This document shows positions 33,363 through 41,451 of a stretch of 53,132 bases of DNA, piece by piece. The first letter of the stretch is position 1, and each line of letters begins with the position of its first letter. A program made the translations under genes and the position numbers. A model generated the notes under the pieces. The model was given only the letters and a program-made list of their open reading frames with translations, had not been told where the DNA came from and searched no databases. Source of the stretch: an uncultured Lachnoclostridium sp. (GTDB taxonomy: Bacteria; Bacillota; Clostridia; Lachnospirales; Lachnospiraceae); NCBI GenBank assembly GCA_946402335.1, contig CAMIWE010000006.1, positions 1 through 53,132 on the forward strand. The letters run 5' to 3'.

Positions 33363-34610
33363 TCATTTTTCATAGCGGTCATAGTCGTTCATGTATTCCT
33401 TCGGTATGGCCATCGGAATGTATTCCTGTTCCCAAACCAGCGTATCTTTAGCGCCTGCCCGTTGGAAAAAGCGAATCGGATTCCCGTAGGAATCTTTTCC
33501 ACAGTAATAACCGTACACACCTTTGGCGGCATCAGGGTAATACGTCATCGATTCCATATGCCCCATTCCCGGCAGATAACGGTCAACGATGTAATACGCT
33601 ACCGTTCCATCCGCATTCTTGGAAGTTGTCTTTGCCGGACGTTTGTACATGAGGGATGCTTCATCATATTCATATTCGTACCAGGTAAAGTCTCCGTTTG
33701 AAGAATAGGTGAGAACTTTCGTCTTGAATCCGTGCTCTCCCCTCTCTATTATCTCTTCATAGTTAACCGTTCCGTCTTCTTTATACGCCGTTAAATGGAC
33801 AACATTTCCATCCTCATCATATTCGCTCCTCTCACTTAGATACCTTACTCCGTCATCCGTGATATAGGATTCAGCTGTGTACTCCGTGAGGAAGATTTGC
33901 ACGGAAAGCATATTCCCATACGACCGGTTTTCTATTCTCTCTCGCTTTCCGGAATTATCATAAAAATATGCGGTGGAATATCCGAGATCCAAATCCGTTT
34001 CCTCAAGAAGCCGCCCGTCCTCTGTGTATATACACTCCTTTACTTTGTGCGTCAAACCGTTTCCATCGATGCTGTATTCCGTGAGCAAATCCCCGTTCTC
34101 ATTAAAGGTTTGAACCGTATCACCCAAACGTTTCTCCTTCAGTCTCCCTTCGGAATCATAAATATTCTCTAAAACACTGACGATATTCCATTCTTCGTCA
34201 TATTTGGTTTGCCGGATCTCGTTTCCGTAGTCATCATAAGCGTATTGAACCCTGTCGGAGACATCCGCGCTGTCGGTATAAGAAGTCTTCGTTATCAGAC
34301 GGCCCAGCTCATCGTATTCACATTCATATTCAAGACTTCTTATCCCTTTCTCCGAGATGCTGTAGCGATTCTTCACCCGGAACACGAGCGCATACCCCTC
34401 CGGTATCTCGGGAATATCGTATTTCGGTATATCGTATTTCGGGCCTTTGTCCTTGTCGTTTCGGTTCTTATCGTTTCGGTCCTTATTGCGGAATATTCCG
34501 GCAACCAGAATAATCCAGGCGGCGAGCGCCACCGTAAGCACCGAGCCGAAAAGAATGATCCAGCCCTTCTTGCTGAGGCTTAGCGCCCCGCGGTTATCTT
34601 TACGGATCAT
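33363..34610 (-). CDS. Exported YD-repeat (Rhs-like) protein, paralogue 3
   Basis: A 415-residue protein with an N-terminal membrane anchor at about residues 15-37 after a basic start (MIRKDNRGALSLSKKGW). A short Lys/Asp/Asn linker follows, then degenerate YD repeats (YECEYDELGRLITKTSY, YAYDDYGNEIRQTKYD, YDSEGRLKEKR, YTEDGRLLEETD, SEYDEDGNVVHLT, YEYDEASLMYKRP). It is similar in build to the pair at 7.4-9.7 kb and ends in a related IPKEYMNDYDRYEK-like tail (compare PEEYLTDDERKSLG). An AGGAAG site precedes the ATG. It stands alone between recA and the ftsY terminator. Function unknown; the extracellular side is likely because of the signal anchor. Confidence 0.75.
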   Translation of the reverse strand: MIRKDNRGALSLSKKGWIILFGSVLTVALAAWIILVAGIFRNKDRNDKNRNDKDKGPKYDIPKYDIPEIPEGYALVFRVKNRYSISEKGIRSLEYECEYDELGRLITKTSYTDSADVSDRVQYAYDDYGNEIRQTKYDEEWNIVSVLENIYDSEGRLKEKRLGDTVQTFNENGDLLTEYSIDGNGLTHKVKECIYTEDGRLLEETDLDLGYSTAYFYDNSGKRERIENRSYGNMLSVQIFLTEYTAESYITDDGVRYLSERSEYDEDGNVVHLTAYKEDGTVNYEEIIERGEHGFKTKVLTYSSNGDFTWYEYEYDEASLMYKRPAKTTSKNADGTVAYYIVDRYLPGMGHMESMTYYPDAAKGVYGYYCGKDSYGNPIRFFQRAGAKDTLVWEQEYIPMAIPKEYMNDYDRYEK

Positions 34611-34662
34611 GACGCGATCTTCCTTTCTGAAGCCAAATGATATATAGCCCCCTGTTCTACCG

Positions 34663-34686
34663 AAAAAGGGAAGCCGCAGGCTCCCC
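34663..34686 (-). terminator. Terminator of the plsX-acpP-rnc-smc-ftsY unit
   Basis: An 8-base stem (GGGGAGCC with GGCTTCCC, one G-T pair) and a 3-base loop, followed on the minus strand by TTTTT. It lies about 28 bases after the ftsY stop. Confidence 0.85.
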
Positions 34687-34714
34687 TTCCGTGTATACCC
34701 CGATATAAACTCAG

Positions 34715-35737
34715 TTACTCGTCCTTATCTGACACGTCGAAAAGCGCTCTCACGTATGCCTCAGGATCGAACTTCTGCATGTCGCGGACCGATTCCCCGA
34801 CGCCGATATACTTAACCGGAATGCCGAGTTCTTTCTGGATGGCGATGGCAATGCCGCCCTTGGCCGTTCCGTCCAGTTTCGTGATTACGATACCGGTAAT
34901 GTTGCAGATCTCGTTGAACTGCTTAGCCTGGGCAAGCGCATTCTGGCCGGTCGTTCCGTCAAGAACAACGAGTGTTTCGCGCTTCGCGTTCGGATACTCG
35001 CGGTCGATGACGCGGTTGATCTTGCCGAGCTCGTCCATCAGGTTCTTCTTGTTATGAAGACGTCCTGCCGTATCGCAGATCAGAACGTCGGCCTTTCTCG
35101 CCTTGGCTGCGGATACTGCGTCAAATACGACTGCCGCCGGGTCCGCTCCCTCCTTGGCCGCAATGATGTCGCAGCCGGCACGGTGGGACCACTCCACCAG
35201 CTGTTCGGTAGCTGCCGCGCGGAACGTGTCCGCCGCCGCCATCAGTACCTTCCGTCCGTCATTCTTCAAAAGCCATGCGATCTTGCCGGTCGTTGTCGTC
35301 TTTCCGACACCGTTTACGCCGACAACCAGCACCGCGGACGGTCCTTTTTCAAAGTCATAGGCATCCTCGGGTACTTCCATCTGCTCACGGATGGAATCCA
35401 TCAGCAGTTCCCTGCACGCCTCGGGCTCTTTGATATGAAGTTCCTTGACCTTGGCACGCAGATTGTCCAAAATCTCGCCGGTGGTCGTCACGCCGATATC
35501 GGCCATGATCAGAATCTCTTCGAGTTCTTCGTAAAAATCCTCATCGATCTTCGAGAAGCCGTGGAAGATGGAATTCAGCCCGCTTGCGATGCTGTTTCTG
35601 GTCTTCGCCATTCCTTCCCGCAAACGGCGGAAGAAGCCTTTCTTCTTCGGGGCTTCCTCTTCGTTTCCTTCCGCGGTTTCCTCCGGGTATTCCCCGGAAT
35701 ACTCCTCGTTCAGATCTTCCTCATATTCCTTGCTCAT
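34715..35737 (-). CDS. ftsY: Signal recognition particle receptor FtsY
   Basis: A 340-residue SRP-GTPase. An acidic N-terminal tail (residues 1-30, rich in Glu) is followed by the helical N domain and the G domain: GVNGVGKTTTTGKIAWLL (P loop), ADTFRAAATEQL, DTAGRLHNKKNLMDEL, TKLDGTAKGG and GVGESVRDMQKFDPEAYVRALF at the end. It docks ribosome-SRP complexes at the membrane. It lies 26 bases after smc, as in most Firmicutes, and ends the operon. Confidence 0.97.
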   Translation of the reverse strand: MSKEYEEDLNEEYSGEYPEETAEGNEEEAPKKKGFFRRLREGMAKTRNSIASGLNSIFHGFSKIDEDFYEELEEILIMADIGVTTTGEILDNLRAKVKELHIKEPEACRELLMDSIREQMEVPEDAYDFEKGPSAVLVVGVNGVGKTTTTGKIAWLLKNDGRKVLMAAADTFRAAATEQLVEWSHRAGCDIIAAKEGADPAAVVFDAVSAAKARKADVLICDTAGRLHNKKNLMDELGKINRVIDREYPNAKRETLVVLDGTTGQNALAQAKQFNEICNITGIVITKLDGTAKGGIAIAIQKELGIPVKYIGVGESVRDMQKFDPEAYVRALFDVSDKDE

Positions 35738-35763
35738 TCGGATAATGTTCCTCCGGTTGTTAC

Positions 35764-38700
35764 TTATTTGTCCAGTTCATTCTCAATCAGGTTGACGGAA
35801 ACGAGCGTCGAAACGCCCTTCTCCTGCATCGTGATGCCGTAAAGGGCATCGGCTGCCGCCATCGTACCGCGGCGGTGCGTGATCACGATGAACTGCGTAT
35901 CCTTTGTCAGCTTGTGCAGATACTGCGCAAAACGGCTGACGTTGCTGTCGTCGAGTGCTGCCTCGATCTCGTCGAGCAGACAGAACGGGGACGGCTTCAG
36001 GTCAAGGATTGCAAACAGAAGGGAAATCGCCGTAAGCGCCTTCTCGCCGCCGGAAAGCTGCATCATGTTCTGCAGTTTCTTGCCCGGGGGCTGTGCGATA
36101 ACGGAAATGTCCGCCTCCAGAATGTCGGCGCCCTCCTCCAGTTTGAGCGTTCCTTTTCCGCCTCCGAACAGTTCGCGGAACACTTTGTCGAAGCGCTCCT
36201 GTACCTTTGCAAAGGTTTCGGTGAACTGCCGGCGCATTTCCGCATCCAGCGTTACGATGATCTCCTGCAGGGATTTCTCCGCATTCACGATGTCATCCCG
36301 CTGCGTGGAAAGGAAATCATAGCGTTCCTTGGTCTCGCGGTAATCCTCGATCGCGTTCACGTTGACGTCGCCGAGTGAACGGATCTTGTTCTTCATCTCG
36401 TAAACCGCTTTGCGGTTCAAAGTCGGGTTATCGATGGACGGATCTCTTAACTTAACAGCCTCGGAATAGGTAAGCTCGTACTCTTCCCACATGTAATGGG
36501 TCTGGTAGTCGAGCTGCTCGGTCATCTTCTCCTGCTGGTTCTCGAGACGGAACAGTTCCTTGTCAAGTCTTGACATGTCCGCAGAGAGTGCTTCGCGGCG
36601 CTCGAAGAAGCTCTTGTTCCGGCCGGTTATTTCATCGGCAGCAGTGCTGCGCTCGGCAATCAGTTCCTCAAGGGCGGAAAGTTCTTTGCGGAGTTTCTCC
36701 TGCTCTACGATCAGTGTCTCAACCGCCTCTTCCTTCGCGGTAATCTCCTCGCCGGACGCCTGCGCTCTTGTGAGCAGTCCGTTCCGTTCCTCGTCCAGCT
36801 CGCGGATCTCGCCGCGGATACGCTTCGCGTTGTCCTTCCGGTAGGCAACGTTCTGCTGTAAACCGGAATATTCGGACAGAACGCGCATGGCTTCCGCACT
36901 GGCGTCGTCTTCTTTTAAGCGGGTGGATTCCATGCCTGCATGCACCTCGGCGGCGCGGGCCTTCTTCTGCTCGCTCTGCTCGGTGTTGGCGCGGATCCGC
37001 TCCGTTACTTCGTCAATTGCCTTCTTGGTCTCGGCTGCAACCGCTTCCGAAGCGGCACTTTCCTGAAGCAGTGCTTCGCGCTTGCCGAGAATGTCGCTGT
37101 TCTGCTCCGTAATGTGGTTCAGGTTGATCTTGGCGGTATTCTGTGCAACGTAGCGCTCCTGGAGTTCCTTACGGGCTTCCTCGTATGCGCTTCGCATCGC
37201 CTCGCGTTCCTTACGGAGTGCGGCAAGACGGTCTCCGGCTTCCCGGAGTTCTTCCTTCTCGGTAATCAGCGACTGCTCGAGTTCCTCTGCCTCCCGGCGC
37301 TTTCCGAGCAGGTTGCTGCTGCTTCGGAACGCTCCGCCGGAGATTGCGCCTCCGGGCTGGAACAGCTCACCCTCGATCGTTACGATGCGGAGGGAATAGC
37401 GGTTCTGCTTTTCAAGACGGATGGCGTTATCGATCGTATCGACAACGAGAAATCTGCCGAGCAGATAGCGGATGGCTTCCCGGAACCGTTCCTCGGTCGA
37501 AACAAGGTCCGAAGCGATGCCGATCACGCCTTTTGCGGAAAGTACGTCCTTTTCAAACTCATCCTGCTTCGCACGGATGTCCGAAAGCGGGATAAAGGTA
37601 GCGCGGCCCAGCCGGTTCGCCTTCAGATATTCGATCATCTGCTTGGCGGTTTCGGCCGTATCCGTGATAATATTCTGAATGTTTCCGCCGAGGGCGGTCT
37701 CAATCGCCGTCTCGTAACGGGGCTCAACGGTAATCACGTCGGCAACGACGCCAAATACGCCGTTTCCGTCCTTCTTCTCCATGACCTTCTTAACGGCGTT
37801 GCCGTAGCCGTCATAGTGCTCCACGAGGTCCTTTAACGTCTCCATATGGGACGTCTTCTGGATCACGCGTTCCTGCTTGCGGTCATAGATATTCTTCTGC
37901 TCCTGGATGGCATCGGTCAGTTCGCGGATCTTCGTTTCATGGCCTTTTACGCGGTCCGAGCCTTCGATCACGCGGTCACAGGCTTCCTTCAGCTGCTGCT
38001 CCGCCTGAGCCACCTGCGCGGCTGCCTCGTCGGCCTCGGCCTTTAAGGTAAGAAGCCGTCCGCTGACGTCGGCCTTCCGGATCGTCTGCTGCTCTAAGAT
38101 GGCGTTATAGCGTCCCAGTTCGGACTGCAGCACCGTATTCTCATTTAACAGGGCAACATATGCCTCATTGCATTCCTTTTCCTCAAGGAGCATGGCGTTG
38201 ATGCCGGCCTTCATCTCTCCGAGAAGGGCATCCGCCTTCTGCTGTTCGGCAAGCAGATCCTCTAACTGGGCATTCTGCTTTTCGATTTCCTCTTCAAGTT
38301 CCGCAAGGGCTTTCGTGCGTTCCGCAATCTGTCCCGCAAGACGTTCCGCCCTTTCCTTCGACTCTTCGGCACCCGCCTTAAGTCCGGTGATCTGCTCCGT
38401 TAAGAGGTTCTTCTCACCGCTCGCCTTCTCCACGGCCAGCTGCTTTTCGGTCAGCTGTTCCTTCGCGTCGCGGATCTGCTCGCGGTACTGTTCCAGCTCG
38501 CCTAAAAGCCTGTCATAGTCTTCCTTGGCAAGCTCATACTGCGTCTTAGCTTCTTCAAAATCCTTTTTGGCAACGGAAATCTTCGCGTCCAGTTCCTCTT
38601 TCACCGAAGCGCTCTTCTCATATTCGAGAAGGAACTGGTTGACTTCCATCTTTTTGAGTTCTTCTTTATACCCGAGATAAACCCTTGCCTTCTCGCTCTG

Positions 38701-39321
38701 CTTTTCAAGCGGCGCAAGGCGGGTTTCGATTTCCCGGATGATATCCGTGACACGGCTTAAGTTCGCGCGCTCGGTCTCCAGGTTCTTCTCGGTCATTGCC
38801 TTCCGTTTTTTAACCTTGGTAATGCCCGACGCCTCGTCGAACAGTTCCCGGCGCTCTTCGGGCTTTCCGGAAATGATCTTGTCGATCTGACCCTGTCCGA
38901 TGATGGAATAGCCTTCCTTACCGATACCGGTATCATAGAACAGTTCCTGGACGTCCCTGAGGCGGCATTCCGCGCCGTTGATCAGGTATTCGCTTTCCCC
39001 CGAACGGTATACACGCCGTCCGACAACGACTTCGTCATAGTCGATCGGAAGCCAGTGGTCGCTGTTGTCAAGCGTCAGCGCGACATAGGCAAATCCGAGC
39101 GGCTTACGCGCTTCGGTTCCCGCGAAAATGACATCCTGCATGCTGCTTCCGCGGAGCTGTTTTGCGCTCTGCTCGCCAAGCACCCAGCGAACGGCATCGG
39201 CAACGTTACTCTTACCGCTTCCGTTCGGACCGACAATACCGGTAATGCCGGGTTTGAACCCGAACACGATTTTGTTGGCAAAGGCCTTAAATCCATGTAC
39301 CTCAATGCTTTTCAGATACAT
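35764..39321 (-). CDS. smc: Chromosome segregation ATPase Smc
   Basis: 1185 residues from the ATG at 39321 (MYLKSIEVHGFKAFANK), which has an AAGGAG site; the open extension upstream is the end of rnc. N-terminal head with Walker A GPNGSGKSNVADA, two long coiled coils (about 165-500 and 665-1010), a hinge at about 510-665 (FGVVADVITVEPRYETAIETALGG region), and the C-terminal head with LSGGEKALTAISLLFA and DEIEAALDDSNV. It compacts and helps segregate chromosomes with ScpA and ScpB. The start overlaps the rnc stop by 20 bases, which implies translational coupling. Confidence 0.98.
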   Translation of the reverse strand: MYLKSIEVHGFKAFANKIVFGFKPGITGIVGPNGSGKSNVADAVRWVLGEQSAKQLRGSSMQDVIFAGTEARKPLGFAYVALTLDNSDHWLPIDYDEVVVGRRVYRSGESEYLINGAECRLRDVQELFYDTGIGKEGYSIIGQGQIDKIISGKPEERRELFDEASGITKVKKRKAMTEKNLETERANLSRVTDIIREIETRLAPLEKQSEKARVYLGYKEELKKMEVNQFLLEYEKSASVKEELDAKISVAKKDFEEAKTQYELAKEDYDRLLGELEQYREQIRDAKEQLTEKQLAVEKASGEKNLLTEQITGLKAGAEESKERAERLAGQIAERTKALAELEEEIEKQNAQLEDLLAEQQKADALLGEMKAGINAMLLEEKECNEAYVALLNENTVLQSELGRYNAILEQQTIRKADVSGRLLTLKAEADEAAAQVAQAEQQLKEACDRVIEGSDRVKGHETKIRELTDAIQEQKNIYDRKQERVIQKTSHMETLKDLVEHYDGYGNAVKKVMEKKDGNGVFGVVADVITVEPRYETAIETALGGNIQNIITDTAETAKQMIEYLKANRLGRATFIPLSDIRAKQDEFEKDVLSAKGVIGIASDLVSTEERFREAIRYLLGRFLVVDTIDNAIRLEKQNRYSLRIVTIEGELFQPGGAISGGAFRSSSNLLGKRREAEELEQSLITEKEELREAGDRLAALRKEREAMRSAYEEARKELQERYVAQNTAKINLNHITEQNSDILGKREALLQESAASEAVAAETKKAIDEVTERIRANTEQSEQKKARAAEVHAGMESTRLKEDDASAEAMRVLSEYSGLQQNVAYRKDNAKRIRGEIRELDEERNGLLTRAQASGEEITAKEEAVETLIVEQEKLRKELSALEELIAERSTAADEITGRNKSFFERREALSADMSRLDKELFRLENQQEKMTEQLDYQTHYMWEEYELTYSEAVKLRDPSIDNPTLNRKAVYEMKNKIRSLGDVNVNAIEDYRETKERYDFLSTQRDDIVNAEKSLQEIIVTLDAEMRRQFTETFAKVQERFDKVFRELFGGGKGTLKLEEGADILEADISVIAQPPGKKLQNMMQLSGGEKALTAISLLFAILDLKPSPFCLLDEIEAALDDSNVSRFAQYLHKLTKDTQFIVITHRRGTMAAADALYGITMQEKGVSTLVSVNLIENELDK

Positions 39322-40015
39322 TACCGCCGCTCCTTCCGTCGATGATCCTGATAGCCTTTCTCGCGGCTTCCTGCTCGGCTCCCTTCTTCGAGGAGCCCGT
39401 ACCGGTGGCAAGTGCTTTGCCGCCGACGCGTAATTCGATCGTAAATGTCCGCATATGGGCGGGACCTTCCTCTTTCACAAGCGCATACTCCGGCATGCAG
39501 CGGTACTTCTCCTGGGTAATCTCCTGCAGGAGCGTCTTGCTGTCCTTAAAGAGCCGTGCGTCATCCAGCTTCGTCAGGGCAAATTCCTTGATGAACTTTC
39601 CTGCAGGCTCCAGGCCGCCGTCCAGATAAATTGCCCCGATCACTGCCTCGAACGCATCGGAAAGAATGGAATCACGGCCGCGTCCGCCGGTCATGTCCTC
39701 ACCTTTTCCGAGCCGAAGATAACTTCCGAGTCCGATTCCCTTTGCGCAGTACGCAAGAGACGGCTCGCATACCATACTGGCACGAAGCTTACTCATGCTT
39801 CCTTCGGGCATGTTTGCATTTGCCTCAAAAATAAATTCACTCGTCACAAGTTCAAGGACGGCGTCTCCCAAAAACTCAAGCCGTTCGTTAAACTCGATAT
39901 CTCCTTTGCGGCGACTGAATTCATTCGCATAAGAGCTGTGCGTCAAAGCTGTGATGAGCAGTCTTTCATTCGTAAACCGGTAACCGATCTTCTGCTCCAG
40001 TTCAACAATATTCAT
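39302..40015 (-). CDS. rnc: Ribonuclease III
   Basis: 237 residues from the ATG at 40015 (MNIVELEQKIGYRFTNERLL), selected for its AAGGAG site and the family start. Catalytic signature ERLEFLGDAVLELV at about residue 40, second catalytic cluster DAFEAVIGAIYLDGG at about 115, then a double-stranded RNA-binding domain at about 160-230 with GSSKKGAEQEAARKAI. It processes rRNA precursors and other duplex RNA. It overlaps smc downstream; acpP is 37 bases upstream. Confidence 0.97.
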   Translation of the reverse strand: MNIVELEQKIGYRFTNERLLITALTHSSYANEFSRRKGDIEFNERLEFLGDAVLELVTSEFIFEANANMPEGSMSKLRASMVCEPSLAYCAKGIGLGSYLRLGKGEDMTGGRGRDSILSDAFEAVIGAIYLDGGLEPAGKFIKEFALTKLDDARLFKDSKTLLQEITQEKYRCMPEYALVKEEGPAHMRTFTIELRVGGKALATGTGSSKKGAEQEAARKAIRIIDGRSGGNVSEKH

Positions 40016-40052
40016 ACACTCACTCCTTATCATGTGGTCTGCCGATCCGATT

Positions 40053-40292
40053 TCAACCGATTCCGAGCAAATCTGCCAGCCGGTTGTATAATGCACCCGC
40101 CGTCTGCGGCATATAACCGCTGGCGGCATCGCTGACCTCTACGGAAAATTCATCCTCGACTGCCGTGATGATCTGGTATACCTCCAGGGAATCCGCGCCG
40201 AGGTCATCGAAAAACGAAGAATCCATCTGCACATCCTCCGGACGTACGTGAAGCGTCTCGCCGATGATGTTCTGAATCCTCTCCCATTCCAT
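40053..40292 (-). CDS. acpP: Acyl carrier protein
   Basis: A 79-residue acidic protein with the phosphopantetheine attachment motif DDLGADSLEVYQI (Ser at about residue 36). A slightly unusual tail (SGYMPQTAGALYNRLADLLG) replaces the more common end. It carries acyl chains in fatty acid and phospholipid synthesis. It lies 29 bases after plsX, the standard order, and has a GGAGACC ribosome-binding site. Confidence 0.95.
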   Translation of the reverse strand: MEWERIQNIIGETLHVRPEDVQMDSSFFDDLGADSLEVYQIITAVEDEFSVEVSDAASGYMPQTAGALYNRLADLLGIG

Positions 40293-40321
40293 AACGGTCT
40301 CCTTTCCGGACTATGCCGGTC

Positions 40322-41359
40322 CTACTGTTTCTCTGTCTCTTCCTTCTTCTCGTCATCCGTACAGATCTGCGTACGTATCTTATCGACGATGTTCTGCTCC
40401 GCAAACGTGATGCATTGCAGCAGGGAGTTCTTCACTTCCACTGCCTTCGCGCTTCCGTGGGTCTTTACGACAAGTCCGTTCAGGCCGAGCATCGGCGCAC
40501 CGCCGTACTCTGCGGAGTCGAAGGACTTCATCGTCTTTTTGATCGCGGGCTTGGCAAGCGCTCCGCCGATCTTGCCGCGCACGGAACTCATCATGCCTTC
40601 CTTGATCTTCGATACGAGGGTCTTTGCCAGGCCTTCGTAAAGTTTTAAGATAACATTGCCGACAAATGCCTCGCACACGATAACGTCTGCCGCGCCGTGG
40701 GGAATCTCTCTTGCCTCAACGCTTCCGATGAAATTGATGTCCTTCAGTTCCTTAAGAAGCGGATAGGTATCCTTTACGAGCTGGTTGCCCTTTTCCTCCT
40801 CGACGCCGATATTCACGAGGCCGACGGTAGGATTCTTCTTTCCGACAACGTATTCCATGTAAATGGAGCCCATGCGTGCGAACTGCACGAGCTGGGACGG
40901 CTTCGCGTCCACATTGGCCCCGCAGTCGATCAGCAGGGATACGCCCTTCTCGGTCGGAATTAACGGAGCAAGCGGCGTACGCTCGATCCCGCGGATTCTC
41001 TTGATATAGATTACGCTTCCCACAAGGATCGCGCCGGTGCTTCCTGCCGAGACAAATGCATCCGCCTCCCCTTTGTGTACCAGATTCATTGCTACGACAA
41101 GCGAGGAATCGCGTTTGGTCCGTACCGCATATACCGGAGCCTCGTCACAGGAGATTTCTTCGGTAGCGTTCACGATGGAAAGCCGGTCCTTCGGGTAATC
41201 CGCTCCCGCGAGTTCCTTTTCGATTGCTTCCTCTCTTCCGACAAGGATTACCGAAAGCCTGTCGGATGCCTGAAGTGCGGCAACGGCACCTTTAACGATT
41301 TCGCCGGGTGCGTTGTCTCCTCCCATGGCGTCCAGTGCCACACGTACCAATTCTGCCAT
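40322..41359 (-). CDS. plsX: Phosphate acyltransferase PlsX
   Basis: A 345-residue protein. Family landmarks: VALDAMGGDNAPGEIVKGAV at the N terminus, VSAGSTGAILVG, RTPLAPLIPT, LIDCGANVDAKP, GLVNIGVEEEKGN, ADVIVCEAFVGNVILKLYEGL and APMLGLNGLVVKTHGSA. It turns acyl-ACP into acyl-phosphate for phospholipid synthesis. It is the first gene of the operon here; the yceD-rpmF pair that often precedes it is absent. An AAGGAGCAC site lies upstream; no clear promoter is visible in the short space behind the terminator of the neighbouring gene. Confidence 0.97.
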   Translation of the reverse strand: MAELVRVALDAMGGDNAPGEIVKGAVAALQASDRLSVILVGREEAIEKELAGADYPKDRLSIVNATEEISCDEAPVYAVRTKRDSSLVVAMNLVHKGEADAFVSAGSTGAILVGSVIYIKRIRGIERTPLAPLIPTEKGVSLLIDCGANVDAKPSQLVQFARMGSIYMEYVVGKKNPTVGLVNIGVEEEKGNQLVKDTYPLLKELKDINFIGSVEAREIPHGAADVIVCEAFVGNVILKLYEGLAKTLVSKIKEGMMSSVRGKIGGALAKPAIKKTMKSFDSAEYGGAPMLGLNGLVVKTHGSAKAVEVKNSLLQCITFAEQNIVDKIRTQICTDDEKKEETEKQ

Positions 41360-41394
41360 AACCTGTGCTCCTTACTGAAATAACTTACGAGACG

Positions 41395-41427
41395 AAAAGA
41401 GCACAATGGGAAAATCCCATTGTGCTC
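41395..41427 (-). terminator. Terminator between ispH-rpsA and plsX
   Basis: A perfect 13-base stem (GAGCACAATGGGA and its complement) with a 3-base loop, followed on the minus strand by TTTT. It lies 25 bases after the ispH-rpsA stop and separates the two operons. Confidence 0.88.
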
Positions 41428-41451
41428 CTGTTCCCATGTGATGAATGCGTT

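Noticed and set aside
32019-33701. A 560-codon plus-strand frame opposite recA
   Set aside because: Recognisable RecA lies on the other strand and the frame also runs through the recA promoter and LexA box.
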